A stretch of 64,000 nt of DNA from Flavobacteriales bacterium (GTDB lineage Bacteria > Bacteroidota > Bacteroidia > Flavobacteriales_D > Crocinitomicaceae). The DNA is taken from NCBI GenBank assembly GCA_947497485.1, contig CANMHB010000009.1:1-64000 (forward strand), in the 5' to 3' direction. Of this stretch, positions 1-8,410 are shown piece after piece. The notes below the pieces were generated by a model. It was not told where the DNA came from, ran no database searches, and saw nothing but the letters and a program-made list of their open reading frames with translations. The translations under genes and the position numbers were made by a program. How positions within the stretch are numbered: the first letter of the stretch is position 1; each line of letters opens with the position of its first letter.

Positions 1-1
1 G

Positions 2-67
2 GTAGGTATTTATTTGTTCAGTGCAGGAGAAAATGTGCAACAGACATTTAAAGTGATTAAGGAATAA
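2..67 (+). CDS. C-terminal end of a T9SS-secreted protein (partial)
   Basis: The frame is open from the window edge to a TAA at 65-67 and ends in GIYLFSAGENVQQTFKVIKE. This is the usual last strand of a type A T9SS sorting domain: a G-x-Y-L segment, a short turn, then a K/V-rich end. Only 21 codons are visible, so the main body and function are unknown. The stop is followed within about 10 bases by the first attC-like site of the cassette array. The gene may therefore be the last gene before the array, or the content of a preceding cassette. Confidence 0.6.
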   Translation, partial: VGIYLFSAGENVQQTFKVIKE

Positions 68-73
68 GCCAGC

Positions 74-155
74 CCTTAACAGCGTGCAAGCGCCATAACC
101 CTGCCGCAGGCGCAACACAGGGTTACGAGCGCCTGCACGCAAACCGTTATGCGTA
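74..155 (+). repeat. attC-like recombination site 1
   Basis: Imperfect inverted repeat with integron attC architecture: an AAC-ending box (74-80), long arms (81-103 against 118-140, differing at only a few positions including a bulge), and a GTT-beginning box at 146. The right box GTTATGCGTA (146-155) is exactly complementary to TACGCATAAC at 752-761, the end of the next gene unit, as expected for a cassette that once circularised. The core bases deviate from GTTRRRY (T at the fifth position), so this is an attC-like site and not a textbook one. Confidence 0.65.
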
Positions 156-165
156 ATACCCCAGA

Positions 166-744
166 ATGACCGAGAAAGGAAAAAATATATTATATGTTGT
201 TGTAATATTGACACTTAGCTTCGTGTTATACAGGGAATATACCTATGTAATACCTTTTAATTATGATTGGTTCATGGGAGCAATTTTTTCAATTATTCCG
301 GTTGAATCTACATATTCTTGGACATGGATATTTTTACTTATTTCTGCAATACTTCTAACTCTGCCATTATTAAATAAACATCTTATTGGAATTTTAGGAT
401 TAATATTTCTGATATTGGTGATTTCAAAGCCAATCATAGTTAAAATAACTCCTAAGGAAAGTGCCATAGAATTTTTCCAACATCGCAAAAGTCAAATGAT
501 GAAAATTGTTTCAAAATATAAGGCAAAGGGAAATGTCAGAATAATGAATGATGAAATAAAAAATTTGGGTTTTGAGCAATTTCAAAAAGATGGAGACACT
601 TACATATTTATTGTTCACAGTATAATTGATAATAGCTATGGGTTTTGTTATGATGCAGATGACAACACTCCAACAATAATTCTTGGTGCTTCAACGACTT
701 TTGATAAGTTAGAATTTAAATGGTACTATTTTACAACAACATGA
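166..744 (+). CDS. Hypothetical membrane protein, cassette gene
   Basis: 192 aa, unrecognised. Three hydrophobic helices are visible at about residues 8-22, 50-68 and 72-92. A soluble C-terminal domain of about 100 residues follows; it is charged and then beta-rich, and contains YGFCYDADDNTPTIILG. A short N-terminal membrane module with a cytoplasmic or periplasmic tail is the best description. It is the only gene between two attC-like sites (146 and 752-761) and has codon use as AT-rich as the rest of the array. The ATG at 166 is 12 bases after the cassette boundary box, a typical spacing for cassette genes. No function can be assigned. Confidence 0.6.
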   Translation: MTEKGKNILYVVVILTLSFVLYREYTYVIPFNYDWFMGAIFSIIPVESTYSWTWIFLLISAILLTLPLLNKHLIGILGLIFLILVISKPIIVKITPKESAIEFFQHRKSQMMKIVSKYKAKGNVRIMNDEIKNLGFEQFQKDGDTYIFIVHSIIDNSYGFCYDADDNTPTIILGASTTFDKLEFKWYYFTTT

Positions 745-751
745 AATGACA

Positions 752-890
752 TACGCATAACAGTGCCTCAAACGCCAGCCCAAAATCATGCTTCGAAACA
801 ACGATAAATTTGAAAGAAAATAACTTTAACTTCGGAAGAACAATTTATTTAAAGAGTTGGGCAGAGCGCCTAGGCACAAAACGTTATGGG
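752..890 (+). repeat. attC-like recombination site 2 (long form)
   Basis: Left box TACGCATAAC (752-761), right box GTTATGGGA (883-891). Inner arms at 762-785 and 858-882 pair imperfectly: GTGCCT/AGGCAC, CGC/GCG and GCCCAA/TTGGGC. The arms enclose an AT-rich centre of about 70 bases, giving a site of about 139 bp. The left box matches the start of the cassette that it closes (146-155), and the right box opens the next cassette. Confidence 0.65.
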
Positions 891-1046
891 AAAGTTAAAC
901 AGACAAAGCGGTTCAAGGCAGGCTGACCACCTAAAGTGACAGATAAAAAAGTGGAGACAAGAAATCCAAATTAAAAAACAGCGAGGAATCTGAAAATCGA
1001 TAAGAGTAGGAATAAAATTTATAATAGAACAAAATGAAAAATTTAT
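883..1046 (+). repeat. Cassette leader repeat, copy A
   Basis: About 160 bases running from the GTTATGGG boundary to just past the ATG of the gene at 1034. They are repeated with only scattered differences and small indels at 47238-47398, upstream of a different small secreted protein. Shared blocks include GCGGTTCA, GGCTGACCACCTAAAGTGAC, AGTGGAGACAAGAAA, AATCTGAAAATC and ATAAGAGT. The similarity stops inside the signal-peptide codons. It is best read as a conserved 5' leader or promoter unit carried by cassettes. Confidence 0.7.
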
Positions 1047-1420
1047 TGGTATTAGCAACGATGTTGCTAACGTTTGGTTTTGCGAAGGCACAAAATTCTG
1101 GGTCACTTAATGTAATAACACTGAACGGAACTTGGGATTTATATGATAATTCAACTGGAACAATTGAAAAAACACCTGATCAAAGTATGACCATTATGAC
1201 CTTTGATAATAATAAATTTGTAGTGCAAGGTGTTTCACCCGGCGATAAGTATTGGATTGGTTTAGGCGAATTAAAAGGCAACGAAGGCTACTTTGACTAC
1301 CGCTTCCAAGACGGTCGTTCAGGTCAAACAACTTTTCGTGTCGACAAAAATGGAAATTTGGACGCACGAAGCTTAAGTTTTACAGTGGATTATAAGTACT
1401 TAGCTAAGAAAAGAAACTAG
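1034..1420 (+). CDS. Small secreted protein, cassette gene
   Basis: 128 aa with a clear signal peptide (MKNLLVLATMLLTFGFAKAQ, cleavage near residue 20). The mature part is rich in predicted beta strands and G/D/N turns (LNGTWDLYDNS, DKYWIGLGELKGN). This suggests a small beta-barrel or lipocalin-like fold, but I do not recognise a family. It sits alone between attC-like sites 2 and 3. Its leader (883-1046) is duplicated ahead of the secreted protein at 47386, although the two proteins are unrelated beyond the signal peptide. Likely periplasmic or extracellular; role unknown. Confidence 0.65.
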   Translation: MKNLLVLATMLLTFGFAKAQNSGSLNVITLNGTWDLYDNSTGTIEKTPDQSMTIMTFDNNKFVVQGVSPGDKYWIGLGELKGNEGYFDYRFQDGRSGQTTFRVDKNGNLDARSLSFTVDYKYLAKKRN

Positions 1421-1434
1421 TTATATTTTAACCA

Positions 1435-1492
1435 TCCCATAACAGCTTATAAGCGCAACCTTCTGGTATGCGCTTACAAGCAAAACGTTAGC
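1435..1492 (+). repeat. attC-like recombination site 3 (short form)
   Basis: Left box TCCCATAAC (1435-1443) is the exact complement of GTTATGGGA (883-891), the start of the cassette that it closes. Arms GCTTATAAGCGCA and TGCGCTTACAAGC pair with one mismatch around a small loop. The right box GTTAGC is at 1487-1492. The site length of about 58-60 bp and its geometry are very close to classical integron attC sites. Confidence 0.7.
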
Positions 1493-1511
1493 AAAGATAC
1501 CTACAACGAAA

Positions 1512-1904
1512 ATGAACCTAGACATAACCACCTACAATAATCAACAACCGGATCCATTCAACGAAATTTGTGATTTACTTTCCTTGACAATTTCAAACGA
1601 ATTGATAGAATCAGAAAGTAAAATTTGGCACGCGCACCCTGTATGGTTTTTGGATGGAAACCCGATTGTTGGATATAGCAAACAGAAAAATGGAATGAGG
1701 CTTATGTTTTGGAGCGGTGCAGACTTTGACGAAGAAAATTTAACTATTCGAGGTGAGAAATTTAAAGATGCTTCTATTTTTTATAACAATGTTTCGGAAA
1801 TCGATATAGTCGAATTAATTAATTGGCTTAAAAAAGCAAGAGAAATTCAATGGGATTATAAAAATATTATCAAAAGGAAAGGTAAACTTGAAAGGCTAAA
1901 ATAA
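1512..1904 (+). CDS. DUF1801-like (YdhG family) protein, cassette gene
   Basis: 130 aa. The central part (IWHAHPVWFLDGNPIVGYSK, then a basic turn and LMFWSGADF) follows the DUF1801/YdhG pattern: a W-H/Y-P segment, a G-hydrophobic-F/Y-K strand and an L-x-F-x-x-G strand. These are small cytoplasmic proteins of unknown biochemical role. The C-terminus (LKKAREIQWDYKNIIKRKGK) is a basic helix. It is the first gene of the third cassette (boundary GTTAGC at 1487) and is followed after one base by the DUF2200 gene, so the two are co-transcribed. Confidence 0.7.
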   Translation: MNLDITTYNNQQPDPFNEICDLLSLTISNELIESESKIWHAHPVWFLDGNPIVGYSKQKNGMRLMFWSGADFDEENLTIRGEKFKDASIFYNNVSEIDIVELINWLKKAREIQWDYKNIIKRKGKLERLK

Positions 1905-1905
1905 A

Positions 1906-2271
1906 ATGAATACAACTCCTAAACATAATGATAAAATTGCTAAACTGACTTTTTCCAAAGTTTATCCTCTGTATATATCAAAAATTCAAAAAAAAGGAAG
2001 AACAATCGAGGAGTTGCATCAAGTAATTCAATGGCTTACCTCTTTTGATGACAATAAAATGCAGGAACTAATTGATGCCAATGTGACTTTTGAAGTTTTT
2101 TTCGAACAAGCCAAATTAAATCCAAATGCAAACTTAATCAAAGGAGTAATTTGTGGTTACAGAATTGAAGAAATTGAAAATAGGCTAACACAAAAAGTTC
2201 GATACCTAGACAAACTGGTGGACGAATTAGCACAAGGGAAAAAGATGGAGAAAATTCTGAGATCACTATAA
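1906..2271 (+). CDS. DUF2200 family protein
   Basis: 121 aa, matching the DUF2200 family over its full length. Visible signatures are HNDKIAKLTFSKVYPLYISK, GRTIEELHQVIQWLT, NPNANLIKGVICGYR, then IEENR-like and QKVRYLDKLVDELAQGKKME. These are small helical cytoplasmic proteins of unknown function that are often found on mobile cassettes in Gram-negative bacteria. The ATG follows the DUF1801 stop by one base. No closing attC-like box complementary to GTTAGCAAAG is visible after the stop, so the right end of this cassette is eroded or lies in non-cassette sequence. Confidence 0.85.
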   Translation: MNTTPKHNDKIAKLTFSKVYPLYISKIQKKGRTIEELHQVIQWLTSFDDNKMQELIDANVTFEVFFEQAKLNPNANLIKGVICGYRIEEIENRLTQKVRYLDKLVDELAQGKKMEKILRSL

Positions 2272-2358
2272 TAACCTTTAACATTGGGTAGGATTTTCCT
2301 TACAGTTAAACCCTTCAAATTCAGCTAAAATAATCTGATCTTTACAAATGTAAAAACA

Positions 2359-4269
2359 TTACCTAAACACCTTGTAAATCAAAGCGGTTTTTGCAGGAAG
2401 AGTAAGAGCACTGCTTAGTTTACTATCCTGATTTGTAAAAACATCCCGAAGGATACTTTTACCGGAAAGTATTTCATCAAAGCGATTCAATTTTATGGTT
2501 TCCTCTTTAATAGAATTATTGATGATGATCATCAGTGAGTCCGATTCATTGTATCTGAAATAGACGTAAACATTGTTCTCTGGGACAAATTGCTTCATTT
2601 TTCCCGAATGAATGACAGGTTGGTTTTTGCGCCAGTTCAATAATTGCTTGGTAAATTGGAAATAAGATTCCTCTTGCTCCGTTCTGCCCTTCATGCCACG
2701 TAGATTGCTAACATCACCATTCGAAAAGAAGGCATTGTGATCGTCCAACGTTCCCCAACCACCGGGGAAATCTTGCCGGATATCGGCATCTCCCACTTCT
2801 TTCTTTCCTTTCATTCCGATTTCACTTCCATAATAAATTTGTGGAATTCCGCGTGTAGTCGCAATCAACGTCAATGCTAATTTATAATCCGCTAGAGATG
2901 GACAATATTCGTTGAAGCGTTGCGTATCGTGGTTTTCCATGAACACCAATAATTTGTTAGGATCTCTGTAAAGAAAATCATTGACAAAATTCTCGTAAAC
3001 CCTGACCATGCCTTTGTCCCAACCTTGCTCCGGTTCTTTGAAAGCTTGCATAATCGCATCGTGCAAGGTGAAATCCATCACACTCGGAAGTTCACTATTG
3101 TAAGAGTCAAGCGAACCAATCGGACTATCTTTTTGCCAATAGGAAATCAAGGCCTGATCGTGCATCCAGATTTCTCCCACCATGTTCAGATTTGGATACT
3201 CCTCCATGATTTTTTTTGTCCAAGTGGCAATTGCCTCTTTGTCGTTATAGGAATACGTGTCCACACGAAGCCCATCTAATTCCGCAAATTCGATCCACCA
3301 AATCGTGTTTTGGATCAAATAGTTCAACACCAATGGATTTGCTTGATTGATATCGGGCATGCTCGTATCGAACCAACCATCTTCAGAGGCGCTTTTATCT
3401 TTCTTGCTTTTGTATGGATCCATTTGGGTGCTCGTTCGGTAACTGGAACGCGTAAAAGAAGGATATTGATGTATCCACGTTTTTGTTGGTAAATCTTTGA
3501 TCATCCAATGCTTGCTCGACCAATGGTTCGGAACCTCATCTTTGATAACTTTCAATCCTTTGCGGTGTGCTTCTTGAACAAGAAATTGAAAGGTATAATT
3601 GTCACCATAGCGTGGATCAACCTTATACAAATTAGATTGCGCATACCCGTGATACGAATACGCTTCTTCGTTGTCTTCAAGCAACGGCGTTGACCAAATG
3701 GTCGTAGCGCCTAATTCTTTGATGTAATCCAAATGCTCAATAATACCGCTTATATCACCGCCGTGTCGCCCATTCGGATTGGAATGATCAGCTTTTTCTG
3801 CTGTCTCCGGATGTGTATCACCACCGGGATATAAATTAGCAAAACGATCGGGCATTAAGAGGTAAATGACATCAGCGGAGGTGAAACTAGTTCTCTGAGC
3901 TGATTCGTATTTTCTTTCTTTTAACTCAAAATCATAAGTTGCAACAAGCTTGTTTTTATCCTTCAAATAAATCGGATATTTCCCGGAATTTCGATTAGCT
4001 GTTTCAATCGTTACAAACAAGTAATTTGGGTTTTCCGTTTTTATGATTCCAACGATTGGAAGACCTGGACTTTCAACTTGAAAACGGGCAATGTTTTCTC
4101 CGTGCATTAAAACTTCAACCTGGTGATGCTTCATTCCTGCCCACCAATTCATGGGTTCAACGTGCTCTAGTTTGAAGTTTTTTTGGGCAACAATTCCTGA
4201 AACCAGGGCTAAATAAAGATTAATCCACAAAAAGAGTTTTCCTGCTTTTTCCATTTGATAAAATTTCAA
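2359..4269 (-). CDS. GH13 cyclomaltodextrinase/neopullulanase-type alpha-glucan hydrolase
   Basis: 636 aa, exported. The signal peptide ends near residue 29 (SGIVAQ). A Cyc-maltodext_N beta domain spans about 30-118, followed by a GH13 barrel. Likely catalytic residues are Asp337 (GLRVDTYSY, nucleophile), Glu366 (NMVGEIW, acid/base) and Asp448 (MENHDTQRF). Region I reads DEVPNH where DVVPNH/DMVLNH is usual, as in SusA-type enzymes. A short beta C-terminal domain follows. It should cleave maltooligosaccharides or cyclodextrins in the periplasm. The start overlaps the CotH gene by 50 bases; an internal ATG at 4254 would still leave a good signal peptide. It is the last gene of the alpha-glucan operon. 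Confidence 0.88.
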   Translation of the reverse strand: MKFYQMEKAGKLFLWINLYLALVSGIVAQKNFKLEHVEPMNWWAGMKHHQVEVLMHGENIARFQVESPGLPIVGIIKTENPNYLFVTIETANRNSGKYPIYLKDKNKLVATYDFELKERKYESAQRTSFTSADVIYLLMPDRFANLYPGGDTHPETAEKADHSNPNGRHGGDISGIIEHLDYIKELGATTIWSTPLLEDNEEAYSYHGYAQSNLYKVDPRYGDNYTFQFLVQEAHRKGLKVIKDEVPNHWSSKHWMIKDLPTKTWIHQYPSFTRSSYRTSTQMDPYKSKKDKSASEDGWFDTSMPDINQANPLVLNYLIQNTIWWIEFAELDGLRVDTYSYNDKEAIATWTKKIMEEYPNLNMVGEIWMHDQALISYWQKDSPIGSLDSYNSELPSVMDFTLHDAIMQAFKEPEQGWDKGMVRVYENFVNDFLYRDPNKLLVFMENHDTQRFNEYCPSLADYKLALTLIATTRGIPQIYYGSEIGMKGKKEVGDADIRQDFPGGWGTLDDHNAFFSNGDVSNLRGMKGRTEQEESYFQFTKQLLNWRKNQPVIHSGKMKQFVPENNVYVYFRYNESDSLMIIINNSIKEETIKLNRFDEILSGKSILRDVFTNQDSKLSSALTLPAKTALIYKVFR

Positions 4270-5623
4270 TGATAAATTGATTTGACTCTGGTTTCGCTGT
4301 AATTGGTCGACCTAGTAAATCATATTTTGCAACTACATAAACCGGTAGTTCATTTTCTTCTATTGACAATTGACACGGATTCTCCAATCCCTGAAAAGGT
4401 TGAACTTGAGACAAAGCACTTTGTAAACGAATAGCTAAATAATCAGAAATACTCATGGTAACATGAGCACCAAAAGCGTTCGTTATCGATGAATCGAAAT
4501 CGGAATTTGTGAAACCATAATCCAATTCCTTGTAAAGATCTTCGTAAGCAGCTTGCGAGATTAAAGACTTTTTAATTTGTAATTCCTGAAGCCAGTTTTG
4601 GTTGAAAATAGTGGTCAAAGCTTCATTCATGTAATGATTGAATTGATCTTTAAAATAGGGAATCTCAAACAATTTTTGAATGAGCGGCCGATTTCCAAAA
4701 TGCCAATTATTGATATTCCGAACGGACCAGTTTTCGTTGAACCAATCAATTCCGAAGGTGTTGTCCATATCATATTCGATGAACACAAATTTTCCATCAG
4801 ATGGACGTTGATAGAGGTAATAATTGTTTTTATTGCCTGCATAACCATCCCAGTGACCAATCAAAATTTCATGAACAAGCGTTTTCAAGTAACGATCAAC
4901 ATCAAAAACTTGCTGAATGGCGCATGGAAAATCTGTAGCATTTGAGTTATTCAAAACTTCAATGAAATGAATCAAACCTGAATAATCATTCAGCGATTGG
5001 TTTGTTTTTAGTTCATAGGTTTCATAATAAAGTTGAGGGTTTGCTCCTAAATATGTCAAATCCGAACCCCACGAACATTTGAAAAGATTACCCGAAAAAT
5101 TTGCTATAAATCGATCTTTAATAAATTCATCATCGATTGCTTCGTTATTGAGATAAAGTCCTTTGTATTCATTGTTTATGTATAGTCGGACGAAGCTGTT
5201 TCTCGAAACTGTCAAATCAGCTGATTTTAATATCTGAGTGCTCAACCAAGCTCGCAATTGGGATGGATCGTTGTGATTTCCAACCAAATTCATGTTGTCC
5301 AATCCCTTGAATTTCTGTCCCGGAATAAAATCATTGAAATCAATACTGAACGATTTTTTACCGGCCCCACGTGAAGTATTTCCTCTGACTCGAAAACCAA
5401 TTTGTTGGATGGTATCCAGATATAAAGAACTTTGATAGCGAAACGACGCTAAAAATTCATGATCGCTATAAAGACTATCACCAAGTAACAATTGAAGTTG
5501 ATCATTTGGCAAATCGACATAAATTGAGGCAACTTCATTTTGAAGGAATGCCTCATTGTCCATTGGATGAACTTCCTGTCCAACTAATTTTGGAATAAAA
5601 ATCAGAAAGAATATCCAACGCAT
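4220..5623 (-). CDS. CotH-kinase-fold secreted protein
   Basis: 467 aa with a signal peptide (to about residue 15). CotH motifs are clear: FRVRGNTSR-x4-KKSFSI (about 77-94), YKGLYLNNEAIDDEFIKDRF (153-172), HWDGYAGNKNNYYLY (257-271) and FVFIEYDMDNTFG (279-291). CotH proteins are atypical protein kinases, known from Bacillus spore coat and often secreted in Bacteroidota. The last 45 residues (YDLLGRPI...SNGKSRKTLFVD) look like a shortened T9SS-style tail. It sits between the two GH13 genes and abuts the one upstream (5623 is shared by stop and start), so it is translated with the glucan-degrading enzymes. Whether it phosphorylates them or a glycan is unknown. Confidence 0.8.
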   Translation of the reverse strand: MRWIFFLIFIPKLVGQEVHPMDNEAFLQNEVASIYVDLPNDQLQLLLGDSLYSDHEFLASFRYQSSLYLDTIQQIGFRVRGNTSRGAGKKSFSIDFNDFIPGQKFKGLDNMNLVGNHNDPSQLRAWLSTQILKSADLTVSRNSFVRLYINNEYKGLYLNNEAIDDEFIKDRFIANFSGNLFKCSWGSDLTYLGANPQLYYETYELKTNQSLNDYSGLIHFIEVLNNSNATDFPCAIQQVFDVDRYLKTLVHEILIGHWDGYAGNKNNYYLYQRPSDGKFVFIEYDMDNTFGIDWFNENWSVRNINNWHFGNRPLIQKLFEIPYFKDQFNHYMNEALTTIFNQNWLQELQIKKSLISQAAYEDLYKELDYGFTNSDFDSSITNAFGAHVTMSISDYLAIRLQSALSQVQPFQGLENPCQLSIEENELPVYVVAKYDLLGRPITAKPESNQFIIEILSNGKSRKTLFVD

Positions 5624-8400
5624 TATTTTACAACATTCAATTGCGCCGTTTGAAAATAATTTCCTTGTTGAATAATCACTGAATAAATTCCAGATGGGAA
5701 ACTTTCAACATTTACTTGCTCAATATTTTCACCTACAAAACACAACGATTTTTTACTCCACAACACTTTTCCAGATTGATCAATAATCTGAATGAAGGCA
5801 GCAGCATTTGATTTTCCTTCAAATTTCAATTTAACTAATTCTGAAGTTGGGTTAGGATAAACCAAAAGAGATGTCTCATCATGAATTAGTTCATTAAGGG
5901 AAACTGGAGCATCGGCTATTTGGGGCTGATCTAATTTCGCATCAGTATAAACGCGATATTCTCCAGGCGTCATGTTTAAAACAGCGTTGACATCAGCTAC
6001 CACAATACTATCTCCTGTGAAATATTCATACCAAGTACCTGTGTGTTGAAATGAAGGTGTTGCATCTTGGTTGTAAACACTAAAATTGGTTAAAACAACT
6101 GCATTCATTGAAGGGTCATTCAACTTCATTCGCTTAACAGCACCTGAAAGCATGTAGTTAAAATCTAAGGTTCGGAATGTGGAATAGTTATTTCTTAAAT
6201 TGATCATTGCAGAATACACATCGTATAGTTGTTTGCGACGTGCCTGTCCAAAATAGTTCCATAAAATCGGTTTATTACATACGCGACAAGGATCATCTAT
6301 CGAAATGTCGTAACCCAATTCACCAAATTGCCAAATCATGCGAGGTCCAGGTTGAGACAAGAAAATAACTGCAGCAGTTTGCATGCGACCTAATGCAGTG
6401 TACCACTCTTTTGTATTGTGATTTGGGTTGGCAGAATTACCATAATTGAGATTCTTGAACATTAAACGCTCCTCGTCATGGCTTTCCATGTATGAAATCA
6501 GGTGTGGAACTGTCCATGTGCGAGAAGAATAGATTCCATTACTTATGTTTGATGTTGATGTATAGCCCATTGTCGCTTCATTGTATGCATAGTTTAGATT
6601 TCCCCAAAGCATCATGCCATATTCAGCCAATTGCTTTTCCTCGGCATTATCACACCAATGTTCTAAAATCACATATGCATTTTGTTTAAAATTCCAAATC
6701 GTATCGGCCATTCGTTTGATGATTGCAATTCGATCATCGCTGTATCCATTTCCATTGTTTATAAAACCTTTTGTGTAATCAAAACGAAATCCATCAATGT
6801 GAAATTCTTCTAGCCAATAGCGATTTACGCGATCGATGTAATCTTTGGTTGCTTGGCGCGTATGGTCAAAATCGTAACCCCAGCAGTATGGTTCGTGGGG
6901 ACAAACCGCGTTGAACCAAGGATTATTCGCTGCCGGACGGTTATTCGCTGCATCCCAATACATGTTTACCATCGGATTTTGTCCAAATGCATGATTTAAA
7001 ACCATATCTACAATCACCGCAATTCCTCGTCCGTGACAAGAATCAACAAATTCTTTAAATTTTGCCGGTGTCCCATAGTATTTATCCAATGCCATATGAA
7101 AAGACGGATTATATCCCCAACTCTCATTATTTTCAAATTCTCCCGGAGGCATCACGTGAATGGCGTTAATCCCTAATTTATCTAAATAATTCAGAGTATC
7201 TATAAGGGTTTGGTAATTTCTCTTTTGAACAAAATCCCGAACAAGCAATTCATAAATTACAAGGTCTTTGTTCTCTGGAGCAACAAAACCATCATTTTGC
7301 CAATTAAACGTAGTAGCTCCTGGTTGCATAACTGTAACAAATCCAGTTGTTAGTCCTGTAGGATATGGATGTGGATCTGGATAAGTAAGTGCTCCAATAG
7401 CGCCATCATTATTTTTATCCAAAATCAATGGACTTAATGGGTCTGCTAATTTCAAATCACCATCAATAAAATATTGATATCCATAGCGTTGCCCAGGAAC
7501 TAAACCTCCGATTTCTAGCCACCAGGTGGTTGAGTCAGAGGAAAGATTCATATGATATTCAGCCGATGGCACCCAAGAATTAAAGTCTCCAATAACATAA
7601 ATATGTTCCTTTTCAGGTGCATAAAGACGAAGTAAGACAGTTGAATCATTCAAATAATTTATTCCATTTTTAGTATTCAATGGAGGATCAACAATATTTA
7701 AACCCGGATTGACCGTATAATAAACGCTATCCAAAACTGTATCTGTTCCATTCGATGCCACAAGCTTTAACTGATGTGTCCCTGTGGAAGTTGCTGTTAA
7801 AGGATAATTTAGCTCGGTTACATTTTGGTTTGATGCTAATTGCAGACCATCTTCAAACAATGTAAGTGTAGCTAATTGGCTTGACTGGACATTAACATTC
7901 AATGACTGTCCAAGATCTAGAATCGTAGCGTTGTTCGTAGGATTGAAAAACTGAGCTTGAAGACTACTATTTGATTGTACTAAATCATAGTATATGTCTG
8001 ATCCATCCGCCTCTCTGCCAACAACTGAACCATTCGAAGTTCTAAAAACAAAAGCCAATTTCAATACCGTCACATTTGATGGCACACCATAAAATTGGTC
8101 GATATCAATGGTTATTTGATGTTTATTATTTCCAATATATGTCATAGCGACATCAGGATCGGCAGCGCCCCAAGTTCCTTGAACATATTGCCAATTTGTA
8201 GGTGAAGTACTTGTTGTGGTAATAAGACCTGTATGACAATAAATTTGAAATTGATTGACCAATGCCGCATTTCCTTGAGATGCATCATAGGTAATTGTTA
8301 CAACATCATTCACTGTGGGAAAAGCAGGAGTAACCTGCAATGTTTGCGCAAAAACAAAGACAGGGAATAATCCTAATATTACTAATTTCAATCCTTTCAT
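5623..8400 (-). CDS. Large T9SS-secreted GH13 alpha-amylase
   Basis: 925 aa. Signal peptide (1-18), N-terminal Ig-like/starch-binding region (20-235), CBM48-like domain (about 250-345, with VIGDFNSWVPSAEYHM), then a GH13 catalytic barrel. Likely catalytic residues are Asp541 (GFRFDYTKGF), Glu580 (VILEHW) and Asp642 (MESHDEERL); region I is DMVLNH near 465. A short beta domain and a T9SS sorting tail (VYPNPTSELVKLKF to the end, about the last 75 residues) complete it. This is an extracellular or surface-bound enzyme for starch or glycogen. A strong hairpin lies just upstream of its ATG, so its expression probably depends on read-through from the binding-protein gene. Confidence 0.92.
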   Translation of the reverse strand: MKGLKLVILGLFPVFVFAQTLQVTPAFPTVNDVVTITYDASQGNAALVNQFQIYCHTGLITTTSTSPTNWQYVQGTWGAADPDVAMTYIGNNKHQITIDIDQFYGVPSNVTVLKLAFVFRTSNGSVVGREADGSDIYYDLVQSNSSLQAQFFNPTNNATILDLGQSLNVNVQSSQLATLTLFEDGLQLASNQNVTELNYPLTATSTGTHQLKLVASNGTDTVLDSVYYTVNPGLNIVDPPLNTKNGINYLNDSTVLLRLYAPEKEHIYVIGDFNSWVPSAEYHMNLSSDSTTWWLEIGGLVPGQRYGYQYFIDGDLKLADPLSPLILDKNNDGAIGALTYPDPHPYPTGLTTGFVTVMQPGATTFNWQNDGFVAPENKDLVIYELLVRDFVQKRNYQTLIDTLNYLDKLGINAIHVMPPGEFENNESWGYNPSFHMALDKYYGTPAKFKEFVDSCHGRGIAVIVDMVLNHAFGQNPMVNMYWDAANNRPAANNPWFNAVCPHEPYCWGYDFDHTRQATKDYIDRVNRYWLEEFHIDGFRFDYTKGFINNGNGYSDDRIAIIKRMADTIWNFKQNAYVILEHWCDNAEEKQLAEYGMMLWGNLNYAYNEATMGYTSTSNISNGIYSSRTWTVPHLISYMESHDEERLMFKNLNYGNSANPNHNTKEWYTALGRMQTAAVIFLSQPGPRMIWQFGELGYDISIDDPCRVCNKPILWNYFGQARRKQLYDVYSAMINLRNNYSTFRTLDFNYMLSGAVKRMKLNDPSMNAVVLTNFSVYNQDATPSFQHTGTWYEYFTGDSIVVADVNAVLNMTPGEYRVYTDAKLDQPQIADAPVSLNELIHDETSLLVYPNPTSELVKLKFEGKSNAAAFIQIIDQSGKVLWSKKSLCFVGENIEQVNVESFPSGIYSVIIQQGNYFQTAQLNVVK

Positions 8401-8410
8401 AATTATTAAA

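Noticed and set aside
2272-2358. A fourth attC-like site closing the DUF1801/DUF2200 cassette
   Set aside because: No box complementary to GTTAGCAAAG is present; GCTAAA at 2324 is too short and lacks inverted arms.
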